Source: an uncultured Alistipes sp.
GTDB taxonomy: Bacteria > Bacteroidota > Bacteroidia > Bacteroidales > Rikenellaceae
Direction: 5' to 3'
Length of the DNA: 64,000 nucleotides
Assembly: GCA_900546065.1 (NCBI GenBank)
Contig: URBK01000016.1
Location: 3,182 to 67,181 of the forward strand
How positions within the stretch are numbered: the stretch's first letter is position 1; the number at the start of each line of letters is the position of its first letter. Positions 8,028-15,954 of this stretch are shown piece after piece. The notes under the pieces are model-generated. The model was not told the DNA's origin. It did no database searches and was given only the letters and a program-made list of their open reading frames with translations. A program made the translations under genes and the position numbers.

Positions 8028-8111
8028 ATGACCGAACACCTCGAAAATATCTCGTCTTTCATATTCGGTATGCGCCGCATGTCACGGCGTTCAATGCGAA
8101 TGTGCCGTTAG
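8028..8111 (+). CDS. Putative Met-rich leader peptide of the met operon
   Basis: A 27-codon ORF begins about 17 nt after the predicted transcription start and ends in TAG at 8109-8111. Its last 13 residues read MRRMSRRSMRMCR: four Met codons in 13, against a normal share of 2-3 percent. The stop codon lies in the GTTA loop and 3' arm of a small hairpin (8102-8115). By analogy with his and trp leaders, the rate of translation through the Met codons could report charged Met-tRNA supply to the operon. No canonical U-tract terminator follows, so the output step (transcriptional, Rho-dependent or translational) is open. Confidence 0.55.
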   Translation: MTEHLENISSFIFGMRRMSRRSMRMCR

Positions 8112-8166
8112 GCACTCTATCCCGTACGGGCGGCTACGCACCGCCGCATGTTGGTGACATGCAACA
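8077..8166 (+). promoter_or_regulatory. Structured leader RNA with competing stems upstream of metY
   Basis: A 9-bp perfect long-range helix can form between 8077-8085 (GCATGTCAC) and 8154-8162 (GTGACATGC). It would enclose two local hairpins, 8102-8115 (GTGCC/GGCAC) and 8129-8145 (GGCGG/CCGCC). The 3' strand can instead pair locally with GCATG at 8146-8150. The 5' strand lies within the Met codons of the leader ORF, so a ribosome stalled there would block the long-range helix. I could not match it to SAM-I, SAM-II, SAM-V, SAH or cobalamin riboswitch cores. Confidence 0.5.
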
Positions 8167-8213
8167 AATCAGCAAAACATATTTTTTCACGTCAAATTTC
8201 ATATCGATATATT

Positions 8214-9497
8214 ATGTCCGATAACAAACTTCGTTTCGAGACCCTCCAGATACACGGAGGCTATCATGTCGACCAGACCGGTTCGCGCGGCATAGCCATC
8301 TACCCCACGGCCGCATATCACTTCAAGAGCTGCGACCACGCGGCACGCCTTTTCGAGCTGAGCGAGGGCGGCAACATCTACACCCGACTCCAGAACCCCA
8401 CAACCTCGGCATACGAGGAGCGTGTGGCGGCACTATACGGTGCCGTCGGGGCACTCGGCGTATCGTCGGGAATGTCGGCCATACTCATCACAGTAACGGC
8501 TCTGGCCGAGGAGGGTGACAACATCGTCGCCTCGCCTTTCCTCTACGGCGGCACCTACAACCAGTTCCGCATATCGCTGCGCAAGCTGGGCATCGACTGC
8601 CGCATCGCCCCGAACGAGTCACCCGAAGCGTTCGAAGCCCTGATAGACGACCGCACCAAAATGATATATGCCGAGAGCATGGGCAACCCCACGTGTGACG
8701 TGCCCGACCTTGAGGCTCTCGGCGCTCTGGCCAAACGCCGTGACGTGCCTTTGGTCATCGACAACACATTCGGAGCCGCAGGCTTCCTCTGCAACCCCTT
8801 CGACTGGGGCGCCAATATAGTCGTCGACTCGGCCACCAAGTGGATCAACGGCCACGGCACCGCCATGGGCGGCATCATAGTCGACGGCGGCAACTACAAC
8901 TGGGGCAACGGCAAGTTCCCCCAGATAGACGGTCCCTCGGAAGGTTATCACGGCCTGAACATGTACAAGACATTCGGCAATGCGGCCTTCATCGTCAAGT
9001 GCCGCGTGGACGGTCTGCGCGACTTCGGCTGCTGCCCCTCGCCATTCGATGCCTACCTCATGCTCATAGGTCTGGAGACACTCTCGCTGCGTGTGAAACA
9101 TCAGGTCGAGTCGGCCCGCAAACTGGCCGAATACTGCAGCCGCCACCCGCAGGTCGAGCGCGTAAGCTACATCGGATTCGAGTCGCACCCGAGCTACGCC
9201 AACGCACGGAAATACTACCGTTACGGAGCCTCGAGCATCTTCACAATCGAACTCAAGGGTTCGCTCGACTCGACCGTACGTTTTGTCGAGGCGCTCAAGC
9301 TGGCAGCCAACATGACCATGATCGGCGATTCGATCACGGTAGTGACACACCCCGCATCGACAACCCACAAACAGCTGAGCGAGGCCGACCTCAAGGCTGC
9401 AGGCATCACCCCGACGCTGCTGCGCATATCGCTCGGGCTGGAGAATGTCGACGACATAATCGACGATTTCGAACAGGCATTCGCTAAGGCTCGATAG
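8214..9497 (+). CDS. metY: O-acetylhomoserine sulfhydrylase (MetY)
   Basis: A 427-residue PLP enzyme of the Cys/Met-metabolism family, which makes homocysteine from O-acetylhomoserine and sulfide. The N-terminus FETLQIHGGYHVD and the PLP lysine in VDSATKWINGHG are characteristic of the direct-sulfhydrylation branch. I start at ATG 8214 (MSDNKLRFETLQIHGG) because the in-frame start at 8148 lies inside the structured leader. The next gene, metX, starts 2 nt after the stop and supplies its substrate, which supports the call over cystathionine synthase or lyase. A dual role as O-acetylserine sulfhydrylase is possible. Confidence 0.93.
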   Translation: MSDNKLRFETLQIHGGYHVDQTGSRGIAIYPTAAYHFKSCDHAARLFELSEGGNIYTRLQNPTTSAYEERVAALYGAVGALGVSSGMSAILITVTALAEEGDNIVASPFLYGGTYNQFRISLRKLGIDCRIAPNESPEAFEALIDDRTKMIYAESMGNPTCDVPDLEALGALAKRRDVPLVIDNTFGAAGFLCNPFDWGANIVVDSATKWINGHGTAMGGIIVDGGNYNWGNGKFPQIDGPSEGYHGLNMYKTFGNAAFIVKCRVDGLRDFGCCPSPFDAYLMLIGLETLSLRVKHQVESARKLAEYCSRHPQVERVSYIGFESHPSYANARKYYRYGASSIFTIELKGSLDSTVRFVEALKLAANMTMIGDSITVVTHPASTTHKQLSEADLKAAGITPTLLRISLGLENVDDIIDDFEQAFAKAR

Positions 9498-9499
9498 CC

Positions 9500-10519
9500 A
9501 TGACGCGTTACTACACATACGACCGCCCATTCACGCTCGAGAGCGGAGAGACGCTGCCGTCGGTGACCATCGCATACGACACCTACGGAGAGATGAACTC
9601 TACGCGCAGCAATGTGATATGGGTATGCCACGCCCTGACGGCCAACTCCGACGTGGCCGACTGGTGGCCGCATACGGTCGAGCGCGGCAAGTTCCTTGAT
9701 CCGGACCGTTACTTTACCGTCTGCGCCAATTTCCTCGGCTCGCACTACGGCACCACTGGCCCGCTGAGCATAAATCCGGCTACTGGCGAACCGTGGTACG
9801 GCGATTTTCCGAAGATAACCGTGCGCGACATGGTGCGCTGCCACATGCTGTTGGCCGAGCACCTCGGCTTAGAACACGTCGAGTTGCTCATCGGCAGTTC
9901 GATCGGCGGCTTCCAATGTCTCGAGTGGTGCGTCATGCAGCCCGACTTTGCCCGCCGTGCCGCCTTCATAGCCACTACGCCGCGAACCAAACCGTGGGCC
10001 TCGGCCTTCAACGAGTCGCAGCGCATGGCCATCGAGTGCGACCCGACATTCGGACAGAGGTCGCCGGAAGCGGGTCTTGACGGCATGGCCGTAGCACGCA
10101 GCATAGCCCTCATAAGCTACCGCGGCGGCAAGGCCTACGACAAGACTCAGGAGGATGCCAACCCGGACGAGGCGTCGTTCGACCGCCGCGTGCTCTCTTA
10201 TCAGCGATATCAGGGCGAAAAACTCCGCCGCAGATTCAACGCCTACTCCTACTACCGTCTCTCGCAGGCGGTCGATTCACACAATCTGGGACGCGGGCGC
10301 GGCCATACGGAGGATGTGCTGAAGGGCATACGTGCCTGCTCGCTCGTAGTGGCCATCAGCTCCGACATACTCTTCCCGCCATCGGACCACGATATTCTCG
10401 TGCAAAACATACCCGATGTCGAGTACCACATAATAGACTCGGACTTCGGGCACGACGGATTTCTGGTCGAGCACCAGAAGCTCAACGACATCATAACGAA
10501 ATTCATGAACCGCAAATAG
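9500..10519 (+). CDS. metX: Homoserine O-acetyltransferase (MetX)
   Basis: A 339-residue alpha/beta-hydrolase-fold enzyme that acetylates homoserine with acetyl-CoA, the first committed step of methionine synthesis. The nucleophile elbow is GSSIGG with S134; the catalytic Asp is likely in SSDILFPP and the His in DFGHDGFLVE near the C-terminus. YGTTGPLSINP and DWWPHTV are typical MetX segments. It lies between metY and hom in one transcription unit with gaps of 2 and 16 nt. Some members of the family use succinyl-CoA; the MetY neighbour favours acetyl-CoA. Confidence 0.92.
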   Translation: MTRYYTYDRPFTLESGETLPSVTIAYDTYGEMNSTRSNVIWVCHALTANSDVADWWPHTVERGKFLDPDRYFTVCANFLGSHYGTTGPLSINPATGEPWYGDFPKITVRDMVRCHMLLAEHLGLEHVELLIGSSIGGFQCLEWCVMQPDFARRAAFIATTPRTKPWASAFNESQRMAIECDPTFGQRSPEAGLDGMAVARSIALISYRGGKAYDKTQEDANPDEASFDRRVLSYQRYQGEKLRRRFNAYSYYRLSQAVDSHNLGRGRGHTEDVLKGIRACSLVVAISSDILFPPSDHDILVQNIPDVEYHIIDSDFGHDGFLVEHQKLNDIITKFMNRK

Positions 10520-10535
10520 GAAAACAGACTACACC

Positions 10536-11726
10536 ATGAACGGTAAAAAACTCAACATCGGACTCTTCGGTTTCGGAACCGTGGGCCGCGGTCTCTATGA
10601 CGTTTTGCAGCGCATAGGCACCAAAAACGTCGAGATAAAACGCATCTGCGTACGCGACATCAGCAAGCCTCGCGCCGTCGAGGCCGACTTCACGGACAAG
10701 GCCGACGACATATTCAACGACCCGGATATAAACTTCATCGTCGAACTCATCGACGACGCCGAGGCCGCCTACACCATCGTCAAGCGCGCCCTGCAATCGC
10801 GTCTGCCCGTCGTCTCGGGCAACAAGAAGATGCTCGCATACCACATCGAGGAACTCATAGCACTGCAGTCGCAATACAACGTGGCGCTGTTATACGACGC
10901 CTCGGCCTGCGGCAGCATCCCCGTCATACGCAACCTCGAGGAGTATTACGACAACGACCTGCTCACCTCGGTGAAGGGTATCCTGAACGGTTCGTCGAAC
11001 TTCATCCTCTCGAAGATCTTCAACGAGAAGATGTCCTATGCCGATGCCCTCAAGCTGGCACAGGATCTCGGCTTTGCCGAGAGCAACCCCACGCTCGACA
11101 TCGACGGCTGGGACTCGCTTTTCAAGCTAATCATCATCACCGTACACGCCTTCGGACTATACGTTGCACCCGAGAAGATCTTTACATACGGCATCTCGAA
11201 CATGAACGACGACGACATACGCTTCGCCAACGAGAAGGAGCGACGTTTCAAGCTGGTGGCCCACGTCGAGAAGATCGTCGGCAACCGCCTCATCATGTGC
11301 GTAATGCCGCAGCTCATCTCGCGCAACAAATACATATACAGTGTCGAGGACGAGTTCAACGGTGTGGTTATCAAGGGCCTCTTCTACGACAAGCAGTTCA
11401 TGTTCGGCCGCGGCGCCGGCGGCTATCCCACAGGTTCGGCCGTGCTGAGCGACATCACCGCATGCCTCTATGACTACAAGTACGAATACAAGAAACGCAA
11501 CGACTCGCAGCTGCCGGAGTTCACAAACGACCACTACTTCCGTGTCTACTACCGATATGCGAACGATAGTGATCTGGCCCTCATCCCGTTCGAATCGATA
11601 AGCGAGAAATATTCGTCAGATAGTTACAAATATGTTGTGGGACGCGCATCGCTCGACGCCCTGCATGACGTGCAGGAGCAGTTGCGCCGCCGCAATGTCT
11701 TCATCGCGGCGTACCCCAACGACTGA
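10536..11726 (+). CDS. hom: Homoserine dehydrogenase
   Basis: A 396-residue NAD(P)-dependent enzyme reducing aspartate semialdehyde to homoserine. The Rossmann motif GFGTVGRG is at residues 11-18, and the catalytic domain contains ILNGSSNFILSK and DLGFAESNPTLDIDGWDS. The last 75 residues look like an ACT-type regulatory domain, so feedback control is likely. It is monofunctional, not fused to aspartokinase. As third gene of the metYX-hom unit it supplies homoserine to MetX. It ends 163 nt before the convergent GH31 gene; a shared terminator lies between. Confidence 0.93.
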   Translation: MNGKKLNIGLFGFGTVGRGLYDVLQRIGTKNVEIKRICVRDISKPRAVEADFTDKADDIFNDPDINFIVELIDDAEAAYTIVKRALQSRLPVVSGNKKMLAYHIEELIALQSQYNVALLYDASACGSIPVIRNLEEYYDNDLLTSVKGILNGSSNFILSKIFNEKMSYADALKLAQDLGFAESNPTLDIDGWDSLFKLIIITVHAFGLYVAPEKIFTYGISNMNDDDIRFANEKERRFKLVAHVEKIVGNRLIMCVMPQLISRNKYIYSVEDEFNGVVIKGLFYDKQFMFGRGAGGYPTGSAVLSDITACLYDYKYEYKKRNDSQLPEFTNDHYFRVYYRYANDSDLALIPFESISEKYSSDSYKYVVGRASLDALHDVQEQLRRRNVFIAAYPND

Positions 11727-11833
11727 CGCACATATTCGGAACTGCATACTGCGGCGGCAGGAAACATGTAATGTCCCGCCGCCTTTATTTCATTCGGCCC
11801 GCATGACGGACATCATATTCGGCATACTGTAAC

Positions 11834-11866
11834 AAAAAACCTCCCGACGAGTCAAGTCGTCGGGAG
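11834..11866 (-). terminator. Terminator of the GH31 gene
   Basis: A 10-bp perfect stem (11841-11850 with 11857-11866), with a 6-nt loop, is followed on the minus strand by a T run (11834-11839). It ends the GH31 transcript and may also stop the convergent hom transcript. Confidence 0.85.
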
Positions 11867-11889
11867 ATTCCATAATCTCGGATCAGCTA

Positions 11890-14800
11890 TCAGAATGTAA
11901 CCCGATTCAGGTTCTTGTCAACCAACACACCGTTTCGTGCCTTCAGATCGAACTGCACGTCACCCTTGGCCTTGAGGCGTATTACGAACAATTCGACATC
12001 ACCCTCGACAGCTGGCTTGTCGCCCACGTTCACGAATGTGGGATACAGGACCTTCTCCCCGTCCGTATGCAGACGGTCGTTTGTAAGGTTCTCCATGCCC
12101 TTAACCGCTACGGTCTCGATACCCACGAAGTCGTACGACTGCTGGTCGTAAGGCAGAGCGAAGCTCAACGCATTGACCGCCTTCATGCCACGGCCGCTCA
12201 CGCGGACCTCGACCTCGTCTCCGGCCTTGAAACTCCTGCCATTGGCCGAAAGTGTAACCTCTCCCGCAACGTGCTCCTCGTCCGAAGGCTGCACACCGCC
12301 ATCGAGCTGTGTCGCCGCAACCGATATGTCGTAGGCGTCAATCAGATTATTACCGTCGATATCGCCGCGGCTTATGTAACCCTCGAAGTCCGAATCACCC
12401 AGACGCAGACCCGTATAGTTCATATACGACGTAAGGTCGTTGCCATCCACCTTGCCGTCGTTGTTCACGTCGCCCTGAATATAGCTCTCCGATCCCGGAA
12501 CACGGAACACATATATCTCACGCCCCGAGCCGTAATCACCTACGGCCTTCGTTACACGGATACGGACGTAACGTGCCGCAGGATGTCCGTCAAATGTGAA
12601 GGATTTGGTTTCGGCATCGCGCTTCCACGAGAAGCCGCCGGCCTCGGTCCACGTGTTGCGGTCCATACTGTATGCTACGCTTCCCTCCAGAATGGTACCG
12701 TTGCCCGAATCCATACGCGGCAGGTAATCGAAGCGGTCGAGCGTGTTGACCGTATGCAGGTCGATCGTCAACTCGAAGGGCACGGCCTTGGTATTGTAGA
12801 GCGTATGCCATACGTCGCCCGCCTCTACGAAATCGAAGAGCCGGTTTATACCCGCACCGCCCTGCGCCGCAGCCGAAGAAGTTCCAGTAATGCCCGTGAT
12901 GGCGAACTCCAGAGGGTTGGCCTTCGTGCGAAGCGTCTGCTCGCCCCAATCCGAGACACCGTCGGCATTCACGGCGCGCACGCGGAACGTATAATCGGTC
13001 TCGGCCTCAAGGTCGACAAAGAGAAGCTCGGTAGAGCGCACCGTAGAATAAAGCATGCTGTCAAACTCGATCTCGTAATAGTCGGCATTGTCGACGGCCG
13101 TCCATACGGGCGTTACGGCATAAGCCTCGATATTATCGTCGGGAGTCGTAAGGGCAGGCGTCTGCAGTGCGCCGTGCCGCGTAAGCATGCGATCCTCCGG
13201 CGCGAACACGAAACCGTCAACCACAACCCGCTGCTCGGATGACGTCACATCCGCAGCCGCCAGCCTGACATGCAGCACGGGGTTCTTCACCACCTTCACA
13301 TCGGCAAACTCGCTGCCCGCCGTAGCGAAGCGGTTCATATCCGGAGCAGGCTCGTAATACCACGCATTATCTGCAGCGGCAAACTCCTCAACAGAGGCTG
13401 CCTTCCGAAGTTTCACGCGGCGGCCGTCAACGTATGCCTTCACGCCGTCGGGTTCGGCCGTGACGTTTATGCGCAGCTCGGTGCGCTTCATGCGCTCGAA
13501 TCCGGCGAAGTCGCCATCCGAAGGATGTATCGTCACCGTAACACGATCACCCACAGCCTCGGACTCGATGCTCGTCGTGGCAAACTCGCCGCGGCGGTAT
13601 GCCTCCGTAGTGCCGTCGTCGTCATACTCAGTAAACGAGGTGTGCCCCGAAGGATATATCTCGTATATGCGCAGCGTACGGTCGATCTGCGAGACGTTGT
13701 TGTTGGGATTGGTCATTGGTATCACCGCACCGTTGCGCACAAACAGGGGCAGCTTCCACAATGGTGCCTCGTAGTTGTTTATTACGCGACCGCCCTCGTA
13801 CATTTCACCCGAGAAGTAGTCGATCCACTCGCCTTCGGGCAGGTAGATGCCGTCGCGGATATCATTACCCTCGTCGTCGGCCGCCGTCTGTTGATATACG
13901 GGCGCCACGAGGAACCACGGGCCATACATGTATTGGTAACGCGTAGCCGTACCGAGCGTATAGACGTTAGGCCACTCGAGCATCATGGCCCGAATCATCG
14001 GCATGCCGTCCACAGCCTCATGGGCTATCGAATAGGCATAGGGCATGATCTCAGACTTGAGTTTCAGATACCAGCGATTGATCGAGGTGGCAGGCTCGCC
14101 CAGAGCATGGGGATACTTTTCGTTCGAGCCCCACCCGTCCATGTTAAGCTCCATCGGCGAGAAGGTCTTCCACTGGAAGTCTCGCGTATTGACCGCAAGG
14201 TTGCGGCCTCCGAAGATGCCATCCATGTCGGAAGTGATGTTGGGCTGGCCGGAAAGACCCGAACCGATATATGTCGGGATGTGGAAACGTATGTACTCCC
14301 ACTCGCCGCCCGTCTGGTCTCCTGTCCACACACCGGCATAACGCTGCGTGCCGGCCCACCCGTCGAGCGAGATGATGAAGGGACGGGCATCACCGCCATA
14401 GTACGGCATGATCTGCGCAACGTCGGCTATGCCGTTCAATCCAAACGAATATCCGGCACCGACCCATGCCACGTCGGTCTTAAGCACACGTACACCCGCA
14501 TCACGCACCTCCTTGACGATGTCGCGCTGCAACAGGGCGCTCACCTCGGGTTTCGGATGCAGGTCCGACTGCGTCCAGAGACCGATCTCGACACCCTTCC
14601 CGCGGGCATAATCGCCCAGAGACTTCAAGTTGCGGATATTGCCGTCGAGGGTCTCCTCCTGTCCGTATCCCGCACCGTAACCGTCGTTGGGAAGCAACCA
14701 TCCGAGAGGCATGTCGTAAGCCGCATAACGGTCGATCACCGCACGCGCCGAGAACTGATAGTTGTCCTTCTCGCCGTTGAGCGACTCCTTCACGCCGCCG

Positions 14801-15714
14801 TTGTCGCGCTGGCTCTCCTTGTAACGCTTGCCGTCCTCGAAGAGTATACCCTTCTCATCCTCGGTCCAATAGTCCCGGTTATACGCATTCAGATGCCCCT
14901 GATAGAAACCGAACTTGGGCAACAGCACGGGATTGCCCGTAAGCTGGTAATAGTCGTTCAAAAGCGCCACGGGCGTCGGATCCACCATAATGAAGAGATC
15001 GAGATAATCCGTATCGTGCGACAACGATACACGTCCCGTCTCCGTGGCCCCGAAATCATAGGCCCCCTTGCGGAAGGTGTACCACATGACACCATAACCC
15101 TTCGTCGACCAATAGAACGGCGCCGGCGAAGCCACACCGCCGTCAGTCCAACTGTTCTGGTTCTCGATAGCGATAATCTTGCCCTTGTGCGAGAAACGGC
15201 CGTTCTGCACGCCGCCGCCGTAGAAATACTCCTGCGGCTCCTCGCCCAATACGACCGTCACGCGGCCGTCGCCGAACTCTACGGGTGAAACCTGCTCGAC
15301 CACCGTGCGGCCGCTCTCGCGGTCGGTAACACGCATCAGACGCGTCGCCTTGTCTACTGCCACCTCGATGCAGGGCGTGGAGACAACAACGGCATCGGCC
15401 TTATCCTCAACATCGAGAGCCGACACCTTGCGGCGCGGATTCTCCACAAGGATACGGGCCTCGGGCCGAGCCTCGGGATCGCGGATTACTCCGCCCGTAT
15501 TGTCCTGAAACAGACGGAATATGTTGTCGCCGTAGAAGTCAAGAGTCATACGCTCGTCACCCAAGGCCACCTCTACCGTCGTAGGGTTGATCTTCACGGC
15601 CGAGACCTCCGACGTCTGGGCATGCGAAGGCTGCAACGCCATCATGCAGACCATACATGACAACATCGCCGCAATGCGCCGAATGGGGGTTGCACAGGTT
15701 AACAGTTTTTTCAT
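11890..15714 (-). CDS. Exported GH31 glycosidase with FN3, F5/8-type C, dockerin and cohesin-like domains
   Basis: A 1274-residue secreted enzyme with a signal peptide ending at about residue 32 (PSHAQ). An N-terminal mutarotase-like sandwich precedes the GH31 barrel (about 250-640). The nucleophile is D414 in LKTDVAW and the probable acid/base D466 in GDQTGGEW, as in alpha-glucosidases and alpha-xylosidases. Beta-sandwich domains, an FN3 domain (about 870-930) and an F5/8-type C carbohydrate-binding domain (about 940-1070) follow. Then comes a dockerin with two calcium loops (GDVNNDGKVDGNDL and GDIDGNNLIDAYDI, about 1080-1138), and the last 120 residues resemble a cohesin fold. The substrate is unknown. 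Its own promoter is at 15767-15797. It is divergent from another exported glycosidase. Confidence 0.88.
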   Translation of the reverse strand: MKKLLTCATPIRRIAAMLSCMVCMMALQPSHAQTSEVSAVKINPTTVEVALGDERMTLDFYGDNIFRLFQDNTGGVIRDPEARPEARILVENPRRKVSALDVEDKADAVVVSTPCIEVAVDKATRLMRVTDRESGRTVVEQVSPVEFGDGRVTVVLGEEPQEYFYGGGVQNGRFSHKGKIIAIENQNSWTDGGVASPAPFYWSTKGYGVMWYTFRKGAYDFGATETGRVSLSHDTDYLDLFIMVDPTPVALLNDYYQLTGNPVLLPKFGFYQGHLNAYNRDYWTEDEKGILFEDGKRYKESQRDNGGVKESLNGEKDNYQFSARAVIDRYAAYDMPLGWLLPNDGYGAGYGQEETLDGNIRNLKSLGDYARGKGVEIGLWTQSDLHPKPEVSALLQRDIVKEVRDAGVRVLKTDVAWVGAGYSFGLNGIADVAQIMPYYGGDARPFIISLDGWAGTQRYAGVWTGDQTGGEWEYIRFHIPTYIGSGLSGQPNITSDMDGIFGGRNLAVNTRDFQWKTFSPMELNMDGWGSNEKYPHALGEPATSINRWYLKLKSEIMPYAYSIAHEAVDGMPMIRAMMLEWPNVYTLGTATRYQYMYGPWFLVAPVYQQTAADDEGNDIRDGIYLPEGEWIDYFSGEMYEGGRVINNYEAPLWKLPLFVRNGAVIPMTNPNNNVSQIDRTLRIYEIYPSGHTSFTEYDDDGTTEAYRRGEFATTSIESEAVGDRVTVTIHPSDGDFAGFERMKRTELRINVTAEPDGVKAYVDGRRVKLRKAASVEEFAAADNAWYYEPAPDMNRFATAGSEFADVKVVKNPVLHVRLAAADVTSSEQRVVVDGFVFAPEDRMLTRHGALQTPALTTPDDNIEAYAVTPVWTAVDNADYYEIEFDSMLYSTVRSTELLFVDLEAETDYTFRVRAVNADGVSDWGEQTLRTKANPLEFAITGITGTSSAAAQGGAGINRLFDFVEAGDVWHTLYNTKAVPFELTIDLHTVNTLDRFDYLPRMDSGNGTILEGSVAYSMDRNTWTEAGGFSWKRDAETKSFTFDGHPAARYVRIRVTKAVGDYGSGREIYVFRVPGSESYIQGDVNNDGKVDGNDLTSYMNYTGLRLGDSDFEGYISRGDIDGNNLIDAYDISVAATQLDGGVQPSDEEHVAGEVTLSANGRSFKAGDEVEVRVSGRGMKAVNALSFALPYDQQSYDFVGIETVAVKGMENLTNDRLHTDGEKVLYPTFVNVGDKPAVEGDVELFVIRLKAKGDVQFDLKARNGVLVDKNLNRVTF

Positions 15715-15766
15715 CAGTAGGAAGTTTTTATTTTAGATTGTAATTACGATCACCCTATCAAGTAAA

Positions 15767-15797
15767 CAAAAGTAATCAAAATCCAACAGTTTACAAA
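15767..15797 (-). promoter_or_regulatory. Promoter of the GH31 gene
   Basis: On the minus strand, TTTG (15794-15797), a 19-nt spacer and TACTTTTG (15767-15774) match the Bacteroidetes consensus. The start codon is about 45 nt downstream of the expected start of transcription. Confidence 0.8.
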
Positions 15798-15898
15798 ATA
15801 TTTGTCACATATCGTGCAGGTTTCCCGGAATAACGGCCCCTCCCCTCCCGGATCCGACAGCAGGCGGCACGGTAAAATTTGCGAACCGCAGACTTTCA

Positions 15899-15930
15899 TT
15901 TGCCATTGCTGGCTCCTTTTCTTATCTTTG
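15899..15930 (+). promoter_or_regulatory. Promoter of the clan GH-A lipoprotein gene
   Basis: TTTG at 15899-15902, a 20-nt spacer and TATCTTTG at 15923-15930 match the consensus. The untranslated leader would be only about 20 nt, which supports ATG 15955 and excludes the upstream in-frame start at 15802. Confidence 0.8.
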
Positions 15931-15954
15931 TGCTACGCAAAAACTCTAACACAG

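Noticed and set aside
8007-8213. SAM-I, SAM-II, SAM-V or cobalamin riboswitch in the metY leader
   Set aside because: I looked for the conserved core sequences of these classes and saw none; the Met-rich ORF and competing stems explain the leader better, though a model search was not possible.
11727-11889. Small ORF downstream of hom
   Set aside because: The stretch is a short spacer with the shared terminator; the frame overlaps the end of hom and has no coding features.
13270-15288. 672-codon plus-strand ORF opposite the GH31 gene
   Set aside because: Antisense shadow of a gene with clear catalytic motifs; the translation has no recognisable domain.
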